This document shows positions 28,001 through 39,364 of a stretch of DNA of 64,000 nt, piece after piece. The position numbers and the translations under genes are program-made. Below the pieces are notes generated by a model. That model was given only the letters and a program-made list of their open reading frames with translations, did not search any database and had not been told where the DNA came from. The stretch is from Otis tarda (Eukaryota; Chordata; Aves; Otidiformes; Otididae): the NCBI GenBank assembly GCA_026413225.1, contig CM048557.1, positions 44,461,371 to 44,525,370 of the forward strand, in the 5' to 3' direction. Each line of letters begins with the position of its first letter. Position 1 is the stretch's first letter.

Positions 28001-30120
28001 AGTGTATCTTATTATGATTTATTCATGAATCCTTTACATCCTGCAATGAGCACTTAAACATAAAATGCACTGCACAGATTTTATTTAGGTTACTTTCTTG
28101 AGTAAGGGTCTTGTAGACTAATCCTAATACACTAAATATTCTTTTCCAACACAAAGTTTATACCTGTTTTAGAATACATAAAATCATATCACATTCTTTG
28201 CTGTGCATAACTCTAGCCATCCAATTACTTTCTTGTAAAAAGTATACATTTTTTCAGCTTAATTCTTCAAATTATCAAATATTAATTAGCAAGATGACTT
28301 GTCCTTCCTACATAATAAATCCTGCTATTTTTCCTGAGTCTGCTTCTTTAGGAGCTAGTCACTTTCAGCACGGGTTGTAGAGTTCAGTTTAGTCCTGATT
28401 TGAAATGTGATCTTATAAAGACATACACATATTCTTAATATTATACACTGATTTCTCAAATAGGTCTGTACCTCCTTGCAGCATAGGGCATAAATTAACA
28501 AAAGATAAGATACTTTTCCTTAAGAAAAAAATGGCAATATACCCAATGTGCACACACAAGTCTTCAAATTAAAATGGACTTTTCAACATGATCTACTAAA
28601 AAGGTCATTTGAAAGAACACTACAGACTGGCAAAACAGCACTGTTTAAATAGTACAAAGAAAGATAGCACAACTTAATAGATTATTCAAATTCTACAAGT
28701 TGTATACCTCATGGCTAAAACCTTCTAATTTAGCCTGCAAGCAAAACATACAAATTACCACCTTATTTGAACTATACTGTTTGCAGGACAGCCCCACAGT
28801 CTAGATAGATACATTTTAGGACTGATCTTGTTCCATGCGAACTGAAAAGTTCCAATAAAGAAATGCCACAATCTTATAAGAATCAATGGTGTCTTTGTGA
28901 GGCAACATTTTCCTGACTTTATAATTTGGCAGATTTTTATGTTTGACTTCTGTGCCCATTCAAGAGGAAAATAATATTTTCCTGGTAGCACATCTGAAAT
29001 AGTTACAGTCTCATATTGCTTTTAAAAGGAACAAAATGTTTTGAAAATATGTCAGGTAAATCTTTTGTAATGGATCTGTACATTAAATACTGTAGGAATA
29101 TAAAAGATCAAAAATCCTAACAGTCTCAGGAGTATAACATTAACTTCTAACATGCATACCAAGTCCTTCAAATTGTCAATTATATTTTGCACTTTTGAAA
29201 GACAAGAGGGAGGCTGTAGCTCTGTGACAGTTTTCTACTGAAAAGTTGGTTAAGCAGTGCTATGTCCAGTCTGGGATGGACAAAGCCTGGGCAGATTTTA
29301 GTGCCTGAGCAACTGATACGATTAAGGCTACTCCTGCACTAGAAGACAACAGAACTGAACAAACAGAAAGCAAATCTGTCATGCTATGATCTTCAACCAA
29401 TGGCAATGATAAAAAGAGTTAGTAAAAATCTTTAGGAAAAAAAAAAAAACAATAGGAGAGACAGGATTTTTTCCAGAATGCAATCTTCAAAATATTCCCA
29501 TCTACCTTGTTCTCTTCCTTCCCTCAATATTCAGTGAAGGACAAAGAGGGTCCTATTATGCAGAAAACAAAAACTTACCCAGATGAGTACCAGAAAAATA
29601 CTTTGTACAAAAAGTCTCAGAATACACAGGCTTTAGGAAAGATACAAAAGCAGAATTCTTCCAAAGCCCTGCTTGGTTTCAGTGTGGATCGCTGAAAACC
29701 AGAGGTGGTTTTGCCAGGCACACAAATCCCGGTGGGAAACCCTACATTTCTGTATGGCTGGGAAAGGCAGTCAGGGCATGCCTTTTCCTTCCAGGTTTGC
29801 TGTATGGTCCGTAACATAACATCTTAGCCTCTCAGCTCTAGTCAGGCCTTGATTCTTGCCTAGAACATCAAGTCAAAAATCCAGTCAAAGAAAGATCTAT
29901 AGACTATGTCATGCTCTGTATAATACAGACAGTGCCACTAAATTCAGACCTTTTTCGTCAGCAACTAGTTGCTGATTTTAAAAGTTTTCCATTAAACCAA
30001 ATAGAAGATGTTGACTACACAACTATAGCAGAGAAGTATTAGGAGCTTTATCCATAGAAAAAGAGCAAATCCTACAATTTTCTGCAATTCCCCAACTTAT
30101 TCATTGCAAATCCCTGCAGT
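25091..30120. other. Unassigned AT-rich DNA, no gene seen
   Basis: Only short frames (up to about 83 codons) with no recognisable product. The one notable low-complexity element is a 13-base G run at 27604-27616. No mobile element could be identified. Confidence 0.55.
27604..27616 (+). repeat. G13 homopolymer
   Basis: Thirteen consecutive G in otherwise AT-rich DNA. It is prone to slippage and to sequencing or assembly length error, and could contribute to a G-quadruplex. Confidence 0.85.
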
Positions 30121-30129
30121 TCTGAGGAG

Positions 30130-30720
30130 ACCAGAGGGAGACTTACCTCAACCGCTGTCTCCAGCGCCCCACAAGGTACCCTCCCTGTTTCCCACCTGAC
30201 TCCTATTCCCAGCTATCCCCACCACATCCCTGTCACTTTGAACCTGCACTTTTCTATTAATCCAGCAAGTTCCCTTAATAGCGCAGAACATGCATGCAGC
30301 ACCCTTGTTATCCACAGTAGGGAGCAAGACTTGTTCCCTGGGCTGAGTGGTAAAAGCTGGCTTGCGTGCACTCCATGTGGGGCACACGAGCAGAGGTCTC
30401 TGGGGGGACAATGGCTCATTTCTCCTCTGAGTGCTCCTGGGAGCATATCTCCAAGAGCTGTGTTGCAGTCTTTTATGCCTACCCAGCACAGATCTCTTCA
30501 GCATACCACCTGCATTCTCTCCATGTCTTGTCTGTTGTACACAGTTGCGACCCTCCATATCAGAGGTAATGTCAGACACATAGCCACAGCTGGTTTATAA
30601 AATCTACTGCAAAGCTATGCTGCCTGCTCTCCTGCCACTGCTGCCTGTGCTGCTGCCTTGTTCCTTGGCTTCAGGGTAGCCTAGCCCGGATGGGGAGAAT
30701 GAATCTCGCCATCATTCTGC
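30130..30720. other. GC-richer patch of unknown origin
   Basis: About 590 bp visibly richer in G and C than its surroundings and open in several frames on both strands (143 codons on minus, 120 on plus). Multi-frame openness is a composition effect, so it is weak evidence for coding. One minus-strand stretch (about 30213-30330) reads CAIKGTCWIN with nearby upstream cysteines. This faintly recalls the disulfide region of retroviral transmembrane Env proteins, but the usual CX6CC spacing is not met. It may be a decayed retroviral remnant, an old LTR or ordinary DNA. No host gene is supported. Confidence 0.3.
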
Positions 30721-30890
30721 CTTAACCAGTTCTCTCTGAACAAGATGTGATAAAAATGCACGTCAAAGATATCTTGTTTCTCCTCCCTCATATAGTAATG
30801 ATCTAGGTTGTTGCCATGACCAGGCCAAGAGGAGATAAGGCTATATAGCTCCTATGGGGTTTAGCATCTACTTCTAGGACAATTACCATA

Positions 30891-31468
30891 AAAGCTTATA
30901 GAGTATTTTGTGTTGGAAGAGACCTTTAAAGGACATCTAGTTCAACCCCCCGGCAAGGAGCAGGAACATCTTCAACTAGATCAGGTTGTTCAAAGCCCCG
31001 TCCAACCTGGCCCGGAATGTTACCAGGGATAATGCATCTACCACTTCACTGGGCAACCTGTTCCACTGGTTCACCACCCTCATTGCAAAAAAATGTTTTC
31101 CTAATATCTCATCTGAATCTATCTCCCTGTATTTGAAAGCCATTACCCTTCATCCTATCACAACAGGCCCTGGTAAAAAGTTTCTCCCTATCTTTCTTAT
31201 AAGGCCCCTTTAGGTACTGGAAGGCTGCTATAAGGTCTCCCTGGAGCTTTCTTTTCTCCAGGCTGAACAGCCCCAGCTCTCTCAGCCTGTCTTCATAGGA
31301 GAGGTGCTCCAGCCTTCTCGTCACCTTCGTGGCCCTCCTCTGGACTCACTCCAACAGGTTCACATCCTTCTTATGTTGGAATCTCCAGAGTGGGATGCAG
31401 TACTCCAGGTGGGGTCTCACCAGAACAGAGCACAGGGGCAGAATCACCTCCCTCGAACTGCTGGCCAC
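30891..31468 (-). mobile_element. CR1 LINE, 3' part (split by LTR)
   Basis: The 3' segment of a minus-strand CR1. Reading down from the LTR junction, it gives the C-terminal end of ORF2 and then the 3' UTR, ending near 30891 in a degraded tail with no clean octamer repeat. A 71-codon piece of the ORF2 frame (31109-31324) survives, with [17 protein letters not shown] as a landmark. The same insertion continues on the far side of the LTR at 32015-32580. The sequence is more diverged than the 16.7-kb copy. Confidence 0.88.
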
Positions 31469-31972
31469 TGTTGTATTTTAGCCTCACTCAGGACTAAGCT
31501 AGACAGTCTCTCACTCATTCCCCCTACCCTCCAGTGGGGCAGGGAGGAAAATTGTTAAAGGAAAAAAAAAAAAACAAAACTCATGGGTTGAGGTAAAAAA
31601 AAAAAAAAAAAAAGATTAAGAGAACAACAGAAGAAAAGAAAACAGAGATGGAAAACAAAACAGACAAAAAAAAAAACCCAATAACAGAAAAAAACTAAGC
31701 ACATAACTTACAGTACAACAGCTCGGACAGGATCCTGATACCCAGCTTCCTCCCCAGTAGCAGCAACCTCCACTCAGCACCATCCCCACTTTATATACCA
31801 AGTATGATGCCACAGGGTATGAACAGCCCTTTGGCCAATTTGGGTAAACTTAGCCCAGCTGCTGGCTAATTAGTAAACTATCCCAGGTGTGTCCCCCAGC
31901 CACAGGTGCCACTGCTCCAGTTCCTGTCCCAGCTTATGTGAAAATCAACTCTATCATAGCCAGAACAGGACA
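31469..31972 (-). mobile_element. Solo LTR of an avian endogenous retrovirus, nested in CR1
   Basis: A 504-bp segment interrupts the CR1. On the minus strand it begins TGTCCTGTTCTGGCTATGAT, has a TATA-like TATATAAAG (plus-strand positions 31789-31797), then T-rich stretches, and ends ..AAAATACAACA, giving TG..CA ends. Both termini are recognisably related to the LTR at 56564-57154, so the two belong to one superfamily. No internal retroviral genes are present, so this is a solo LTR left by recombination. A clean target-site duplication is not evident: about 45 bases beyond the LTR do not match CR1 well. The poly-A/poly-T runs inside are probably slippage-expanded. Confidence 0.8.
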
Positions 31973-32014
31973 AGTGTTAATTGTATGTAGACTATATAGT
32001 AACAGTGCTGTCTA

Positions 32015-32580
32015 ATTTTGCTTCTTTTGATGCAGCCCAGCATGTGGTTGGCTTTCTGGGCTGCAAGTGCACATCGCCAGCTCATGTTGAGCTTCTCATC
32101 CTCTAGTAACCCCAAATCCTTCTCCTCAACACTGCTCTAGATCCATTCTCCACCTAGCCTATATTTGTGCTTGGGATTGCCCCAACCCATGTGCAGGACT
32201 TTGCACTTGGCCTGATTGAACATCATGAGGTTTGCACAGGCCCACTTCTCAAGCCTGTCAAGGTCCCTCTGGATGGCATCCCTCTTCTCCAGCATGTCAA
32301 CCACACCACACAGCTTGGTGTCATCAGCAAACTTGCTGAGAGTGCACTCTATCCCACTGTCCATGTTGCCGACAAAGGTGTTGAACAGGACTGGTTCCAG
32401 GACCGACCCCTGAGGAACACCACTCATCACTGGCCTCCACTTGGACATAAAGCTATTGACCACAACTCTTTGAGTGTGGCCATCCAGCTAATTCCTTATC
32501 CACTGAGTGGTCTGTCCATCAAGTCCATGTCTCTCCAGTTCAGAGACAAGGATGTCATACAGGACAGTGTCAAATGCTTT
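32015..32580 (-). mobile_element. CR1 LINE, 5' part (split by LTR)
   Basis: Continuation of the CR1 copy at 30891-31468, displaced by the LTR. On the minus strand it covers the reverse-transcriptase core and the start of the C-terminal region. The match ends near 32580 at the phrase corresponding to 'dtvshsil' in other copies, which is the 5' truncation point. A 108-codon frame at 32137-32463 retains GVPQGSVL and the catalytic FADD motif. Stops and missing regions rule out function. Confidence 0.88.
32137..32463 (-). pseudogene. CR1 reverse transcriptase fragment
   Basis: A 108-codon open remnant of CR1 ORF2 starting after the finger region. It shows SGVPQGSVL (RT motif 4) and [14 protein letters not shown], which contains the catalytic Asp pair of RT motif 5, followed by [10 protein letters not shown] and the KCKVLH phrase. 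It lacks the LDFSKAFD block and everything upstream because of truncation. It is a dead fragment of the split copy around it. Confidence 0.88.
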
Positions 32581-35324
32581 TCACAATGGTTGTCAGGGCT
32601 AGAATTTTACAGTGTGAAAGGTCACATTTGTGGTCCTCAGCATCTAGGCTTCCATGCCATCCTCTGAGCGTTTTTGTCCATCAAGAAACCCATTACTTCA
32701 GTAGTGGTGCATCCTGGAACTCTGCCTCTGAGCCCTCTCCAACTCTGTTCAGCTGTGCATATTCCCAGGACCCAAGGCCCAGCCCTGACGTGGCCCAGCT
32801 GTGTACTCTTAGCTCAGGCTGCTGACAACATTGCCAGCTTGGGAGAAAGCTGTAAGAAACTCTGAGGAAAGCTTAGAGAGGTATAGTTGCAGAGAGGGAG
32901 AGAAGATGATAGAAGCTGAATCATTAGTCACTCAAGGATTCAAAGAGTGGCAAAAGACCAGCTTGGAAAAGAAGCAAAACCCTCTTAAATAATTTAAAAC
33001 TAGGAGGCAAATTAACAGTTGGTTGGGTCAACTATCATATCATTGGTGTTGACAGATTTGGTGCAAAACAGCAGCTTAGTAACAGTAAGCATCCATCCCT
33101 GGGACCAATGGATGCTGACCCTTCTCCAATGGACAGATGCCCACCTGGCCAGCAAAGGCTCCTTGAATGTCTTAACAAGTCCTCAGATTAGGCTAAGCGT
33201 ACTAACGTGTAGCCTAATAGCTTATTAAATTCTAGAAATTTTTTTTAAGTCTCTCTTGGCCAATAGGTAATTTTTTTTATGTTCATAAGCTGCTTATATC
33301 CTGCTTGCAGAGTCTCTTTGTACATGGCTGAAGACACCTGCACACAGTGACCCAAAAGAAGAGCTCTAACAGGTCAGTGGACAAAACAGACAGCCTACAT
33401 CATTTTGATTGAAAGCTAGAAACTGAAAGCAGGATTGCCGATTTGTAATTTAGAGTAATTGATGGTAATTTGTGGACTCCTGCTCAGACTGTTCTGCACA
33501 GAAGGTCGCAACCTAAACCCAGAAATTATCACTCACTTGAAGGAAGAAAAAAAAAAAATGAAAAGGGAAACTACTTCTTCCCTTCAAGAGGAAAACTTGG
33601 AGGTGTAGGTCATTCAGAAGTGACCCTGTATTGGATCAGGAAGATTTTCAGGGCTAAGGTGCATTGAGAGAGAGGCAGGAAGGGCATTTGCAGTCTGTCA
33701 CGAGACCACTAAACCTGAGGCAGATATTTGAGGTTCTGTTCCATGAGCTTTGTGGAGGGTTGCAGCTAATTTGCCTATTCTGTTAAAAAGAGTAAAGGGA
33801 GAACTTGGAGACAAAAAAAAAGCAAGAAATGAGCAAGAAAAGAAAATAGGTCTCAAAGTAGAGATGGGATTCTGGAGAGAAGCAAAATGGCAACTTAGTG
33901 CATAGTTAAGGGATAAAAAAGTAAACATTATGCTGAACTGGAAGAAAATAAGAGGTTTTAATGCTGAACAGTGTGCCTCTGGAGAAGAAAACCTATTGTC
34001 GGTCTCTGTGATGAAGCAAGTTCAGGCAAAACATGATGAACGGCACAGAAAACCTAGTATTTTCAAAATTTGAACCAACAAATTAGATCAGCAGTTGAAA
34101 GAGATTGGAGCAACTCCAAAACTATTAATAAAAGCTAGGCTATGCTGTGAATCAGGTCATCCAATATGCCAGAAGACAAGTCAGTCCCTGACAAAACTGA
34201 AGTGGGATAAGTAAGGTATTGTGTGCAGGACACAGAGGAGAAGACATCAACTCTTTTGACAGGGACTGGATTAGATTACACAATACAGATTGTTCCAAAT
34301 CAGATCTACCAGGTTACACCAACAATGCATTCCCTTCCACCACAAGAAGAGTCAGCACAGGTAACATTCCCCAGAGTAAGCATAAAAATTATAATGGGAA
34401 TGAGTGGCATGAGGAAACCAATTTATCCTCGGATCAGTTAAGAGTTGTAACTCTTCTGTAGTAATATTGCAGTACAATGGATGTTAGGAAACCTCAAGAA
34501 TGACTGAAAGCCTACAAAGCTATTGCAAGGGCATTTACACATCCATGAGATTGAGAAACAGCCCAGTGTTAGACAATAAATGATTGCTAAAGTTTGTAAA
34601 CTGCACAGTGCCTGCTTACAGTCTCTTTGCACACATCTAAGTGCCAAAAAACAGAGCCCCACAGTGGTAGCAACTACTGGCTCCTAGTCTCATCAGCCGC
34701 AGGTTCCAGATAGGATGCATGAGGCACAGAAGACTGGAGCACCTGTAGTGAGATACAAGTAAACCAACCTGGCAATTGAAATACAGCCTTAATAGTCCTT
34801 TCTAAAAACTATTAGCTAAAATCTTCAACAGGAATTTTAGTTCAAGTCATCGATCTTCTGTCTTCATGGGCCTGCAGCTCAAACACAATCAAGTGTCTAT
34901 AGAACTCAGAGAATGACAAAAAAGAAATTAGGAAAATAGGTGAAGATTTCCAAGTATTTAACACCTTTCACAACTGCTCAACTTTGTACTCTTTTCCTTC
35001 TAAAAGAAAGTACATTTTCTACAAGAAAGTCTATTTCTTACAAGGCTGTTTTTCCAAACAGCCCATTTCATTCCAAGTCTTTATATAGAAGAGGTTTTAA
35101 ATCAGACTGCTTTAGATAGCTGCAGGAAACAATCACCCAGAGTGTTCAGCTAAGGTTCAGTGAAAGCATCAGACAATTTTCAGAGTGAGTATCTTCTTAT
35201 TTTGAAGAATCTTGAAAAAAAAAAAAAAACAAACTTATTATTTTTCTTAGTGAAAACAAAAGCACGCAAATCTGAAGTATGCTCTTTCCAAAATTTTAAT
35301 CTAGGGTAAAAGTCAATTAATAAG
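32581..35324. other. Unassigned DNA, no confirmed gene
   Basis: No mobile element was recognised. A 72-codon plus-strand frame at 34223-34441 reads like a natural protein (for example DYTIQIVPNQIYQVTP) but I could not name it. It is treated as an unconfirmed lead in the findings. A nine-base-stem hairpin lies at 33088-33116. Confidence 0.5.
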
Positions 35325-35818
35325 GGAAAATGTGAGACTCCTCCAGAAGGAAACAGGAGACCCAGTTACTCAGGATATGGAGAAAGCTGCAGTACTCAAT
35401 GACTTTTTTGCCTCAGTCTCCACCATTAAGTGGTCTAGCCGCACCACCCAAGTCACAGAAGGCAAAGGCAAGGACTGGGAGAATGAACTGCCCACCATAG
35501 CAGAAGAGCAGGTTTGAGACCACCTAAGGAACCTGAAGGTGCACAAGTCCATGGGACCAGATAAGATGCATTCGCAGATCCTGAGGGAAGTTGTGGATGA
35601 AGTTGCTAAGCCGATGTCCATCATATTTGAGAAACTGTCAGTCTCATGAAGTTTCCACTGACTGGAAAAAGGGAAATATAACCCCCACTTTAAAAAAAAA
35701 GGAAACAAGGAACACTTGGGGAACTACTAGGCCAGTCAGTTTCACCTCTATGCCTGGCAAGATCATGGTGCAAATCCTCCTGGAAACTATGCTAAGGCAC
35801 ATGGGAAATAAATGAACA
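35325..35818 (+). mobile_element. Ancient internal CR1 LINE fragment
   Basis: A plus-strand piece of CR1 ORF2 lying between the endonuclease and the RT palm. Recognisable translated phrases are [38 protein letters not shown] and, after a frameshift, DWKKGNITP and [13 protein letters not shown]. These align with the order in the full-length copy at 59-63 kb. An in-frame TGA, at least one frameshift and an A-run expansion break the frame. Both ends are missing, including the 3' tail, so this is an old fragment whose flanks have decayed or been deleted. It belongs to a different lineage from the neighbouring minus-strand copy. Confidence 0.85.
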
Positions 35819-36118
35819 ATACAATAGACCACAGGTTCTTGAAAAACATGACATATTACTTACTACAAACACAGATTTTTGCATTGGGTACATTCAAGGA
35901 ATTTCAGTACTATCTAATGAAATGTTAAGTAAGTGATAACCAAAGTAGTTTTGGAATTATTCTGAGACCAAAAAAAAACTAGATTATTTTGTGAAGTGCT
36001 CTTGTTTTATGGAGATTCTGAGAAGATATCTATTGTTAAAATTATTTTTTCTGTGATACCATTATTTTTATATTTCATGTCACGTTGCACACAATTATTC
36101 TACCATCGCTTGAATGAT

Positions 36119-36788
36119 CATAGAATAGAATCATAGAATCATTAAAGTTGGAGAGGACCGCTAAGATCACCAAGTCCAATCATCAACACAACACCACCAT
36201 ACCCCAAAGTGCCACATCTACATGTTTTTTTGAACACCTCCAGGGATGGTGACTCCACCACTTCCTTGGGCAGCCTGTTCCAATGCTTGACCACTCTTTC
36301 AGTAAAGAAATTTTTCCTAATATCCAATCTAAATCTCCCCTGACACAACTTAAAGCCATTTCCTCTCATCCTATCGCTAGTTGCTTGGAAGAAAAAACCA
36401 ACACCCACCTCCCTACAACCTCCTTTCAGGTAGTTGTAGAGAGCAATGAGGACTCCCCTCAGCCTCCTCTTCTCCAGACTAAACAATCCCAGTTCCCTCA
36501 GTTGCCCCTCATAAGACTTGTTCTCCAGATCCTTCACCAGCTTTGTTGCCTTTCTCTGGACGTGCTCCAGCAACTCAATGTCCTTCTTGTACTGAGGGGC
36601 CCAAAACTGAACACAATATTTCAGGTGCAGCCTCACCAGTGCCGAGTACAGGGGCACAGTCTTTTCTGTAGTCCTGATGCAAGCCAGAATGCTGTTGGCC
36701 TTCTTGGCCACCTGGGCACACTGCTGGCTCATATTCAGCCGGCTGTCATCAGTACCCCTTGGCAGCTTTCCAGCCACTCTTCCCCAGT
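36119..36788 (-). mobile_element. CR1 LINE, 5'-truncated 3' end
   Basis: A minus-strand CR1 3' end of about 670 bp whose tail reads CATAGAATAGAATCATAGAATC on the plus strand, the octamer repeat. It carries the 3' UTR and the C-terminal ORF2 region and is truncated upstream near the phrase corresponding to [16 protein letters not shown]. It shares diagnostic wording with the copy at 46951-47464 (such as [21 protein letters not shown]) and differs from the full-length copy, so it represents a separate subfamily. Confidence 0.93.
36142..36777 (-). pseudogene. CR1 ORF2 C-terminal remnant (open frame)
   Basis: A 211-codon open frame from the region after the RT palm to near the ORF2 end. It includes [52 protein letters not shown]-like wording, [13 protein letters not shown] and [14 protein letters not shown]. 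At its end the frame runs past the usual ORF2 stop into the 3' UTR (the normal last residues are followed by [10 protein letters not shown]), which shows that the terminal stop has been lost or shifted. No RT or endonuclease domain is present. Confidence 0.88.
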
Positions 36789-38106
36789 GTTTATAATGAT
36801 ATTATAAACAACAGCAAGAATATTGCTACTACAATGCAGCTACTAACAACACAACACATTAGTGTCAGAATGCCTTACGGGATGACTATACCATTGGTAA
36901 TATGTTTTTTAAAGGCATACATTTTCAAAAATATTTATTTAAACATTTTTCCTAAAATATTGTTGATTGCTTCATGAGAAATGTAAAATACTTTGGTTTT
37001 CTTTCTAAACTGGGACAGACAGCAATGGCATCTTCCTGAGAAGTAGACATTCTGACCTTCACTGAGCTGTGGGTGCAAATACCACCAGATTTACACCAGG
37101 CTCTCCCAGTAATCACCATATAAAAGGTACTTGGAGCTTCAGAGTCATAGTGTTAGACCATAAATACTTCGAATATCATCTTCTGTGCCAAAGGAGGCTA
37201 AAGGACCCATAAGCAGGTGGTACTTAAACAATTTGAAAGTAAAATTAGAATAATCAGGGACAAGGAATCACATATAACATTACTGACATCTTCCTTTCAC
37301 AGCAATTAAGTTCTGTGTTTAGAAATGGAAGGTTCCACTGTCTGGTTCTTTTGCAGTTTAGGAATTTTTATTATATTATCGTAAATACTATCCATTTCAT
37401 GCACTCAGCTCTTCATCTCTGTTCTTGAGCAGTGACTGGGAAAAAAGGCACTTTTAACATTCATATTGAAACAGAGGTAGAATGCTAGCTTGCTTTTCGT
37501 CTACCTCAACATCATTAGATTCTGTCTCCCCATATTTAAAGGTTATCACTGTCCCTTGGTGAGCTGTTTGAAGTAGAGGCTAAGAGTGTGCTTTCTGATC
37601 ACAAAAATAATTAGGACATACTACCTGACACAGCACCATTGAAGACATCACTAGAGAAAAAATTACTAGTAATATAAACACTAGTTAGAAAACAAGAATA
37701 TGTTCTGTTCTGAAATAAAAATGAAAGCATTCAAAATTTGAGGTAGAAAATATTCACACCATAATAGCCAACAACATGCTGCTTAGAGATTCAAGTTCAT
37801 ATTCCTGTTTTGCCTGACACAGGGCACAAGTCTTCTGTGATTTAGATTCAAGGAACTGCTGCTCTGAACATCTCTTGTCCTTGCCCCATCCTGACTCACA
37901 AATTGAAATACATGATTATTCATCAGCAGTTCTGCTTTATACACTTCAAAATCCCCATATATTCTCTACTGCTTTACTGCATCCCAGTGACAGCTTTCAT
38001 TTTCATTCCATGCTATAACAAAAATTCTTTGTCCAGCTAGCATTAATCAGATTTTAACACCTAATACTTGTCAGAATATCCCAAGAAATACATTGCAAAC
38101 AGTAAG

Positions 38107-38122
38107 GGGAGGGGGGGGGGGG
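38107..38122 (+). repeat. G-rich run (G4-A-G11/12)
   Basis: Sixteen bases of G interrupted by a single A. It is a homopolymer-type tract, liable to length error, with G-quadruplex potential. Confidence 0.85.
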
Positions 38123-39340
38123 AAGTCAAGCTAGTCATTATACCCCTATAGCAACACCGAGAGTTTCACTAAGTACTTTTTATTAACATTTTTTCTGCAC
38201 TTACATAAAAATTAGGTTTTCCCTTCTGTTTCCTGATAAATGATAAATGAGGCCTTTGATGTACCAGTATGTAACTACCTAATGTTATAATTCCAAGAGG
38301 ATCTGATCAGAATAATTGTAACAGAAATTCCTTTATACTTATGCCAGATGTTACAATGGAACGAAGCATCCCAATGCTATAAAGCACATATATATTTTTG
38401 TGTAAGGTTCTACCATCTTTTCCTAAAGCAACAGCAGCTCTGTACTGATGATAAAGGACTACAGCTGAAAGAAAGCTGAAGAGACAATTTAGCTCAGGAG
38501 GCAGCCAGAATATGTATATTTACCCACATGGATATTTACCCATATGATGAGCTATCCCTTTAGAAAAGCTTGAATCTTTGCTTCTTCAGAAGGGTTGTAC
38601 TTTCTAACGTATGAACTCAGAAAACTGACACCAATCACTTTGCAACCTTGTGTTTGTCTTTCACACAAAGGAGCACAAGCTGTCCGCTCTCATTTTTATT
38701 GCTTGTTTTGATACCATTGCATCTTTTGAACAGCAAAATGCAGTACCAGTTGTTTTAAAGCTGGCAGCTGGAGTTTCATATAAAGGCATTGCTGTATTGT
38801 TCACATGTCTGACTGACAGCTCCAGCAACTTTAAAGTTTGAGAATTTAGCATATGTTTCTTCCAAATACTTCTATCCAATCCTGTAAAGTCCTAAAAGCA
38901 TATATTTTTCAACAAATTTTGGCACTCAGTTAATGTGATCATTTTTAGAGTTTAACAAAGGACAGTATTTGCATATAGGCTATTGACATTTCAGAAATTC
39001 AGGAAAAAAAAAAAAGAAATTCAGAAATAAAAGCTTAATGTTGGGTTGTGATTTGCAGTAATTAAATATGTATGAACATGGGGTAAGATTCAGAGGTTCT
39101 AAAGTAGCAATGCAGAATTGAAACATGATAATAAGAACTATTGTTTATTGCTTTCCCAAGCCCTAAATGTGCACCTTAATCCACTTGTGTGTGCACTAAT
39201 GTGCGCCTTATTGCACTTGTGTAGATCACAGTGTAAGAGCTCTGACTAGAACCTTAAGTCCAGGGCCTGCCTGAGTTGGTCAAAACCTATGGCCAAGAAT
39301 GGACAACTAAGTAGTAACTGGATCTTGAAAAAGAAGAAAA

Positions 39341-39364
39341 AAAACCCAAACAACAACAACAACA
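39341..39364 (+). repeat. A-rich tract with (AAC)n
   Basis: An A run with CCC, followed by five AAC units. Short microsatellite; nothing upstream reads as the retroposed sequence it might have tailed. Confidence 0.75.

Noticed and set aside
30130-30330. Possible retroviral primer-binding site and splice donor beside the GC-rich patch
   Set aside because: The GTGGGGCGCTGGAG wording on the minus strand does not match any tRNA 3' end I know, and no LTR boundary is visible next to it.
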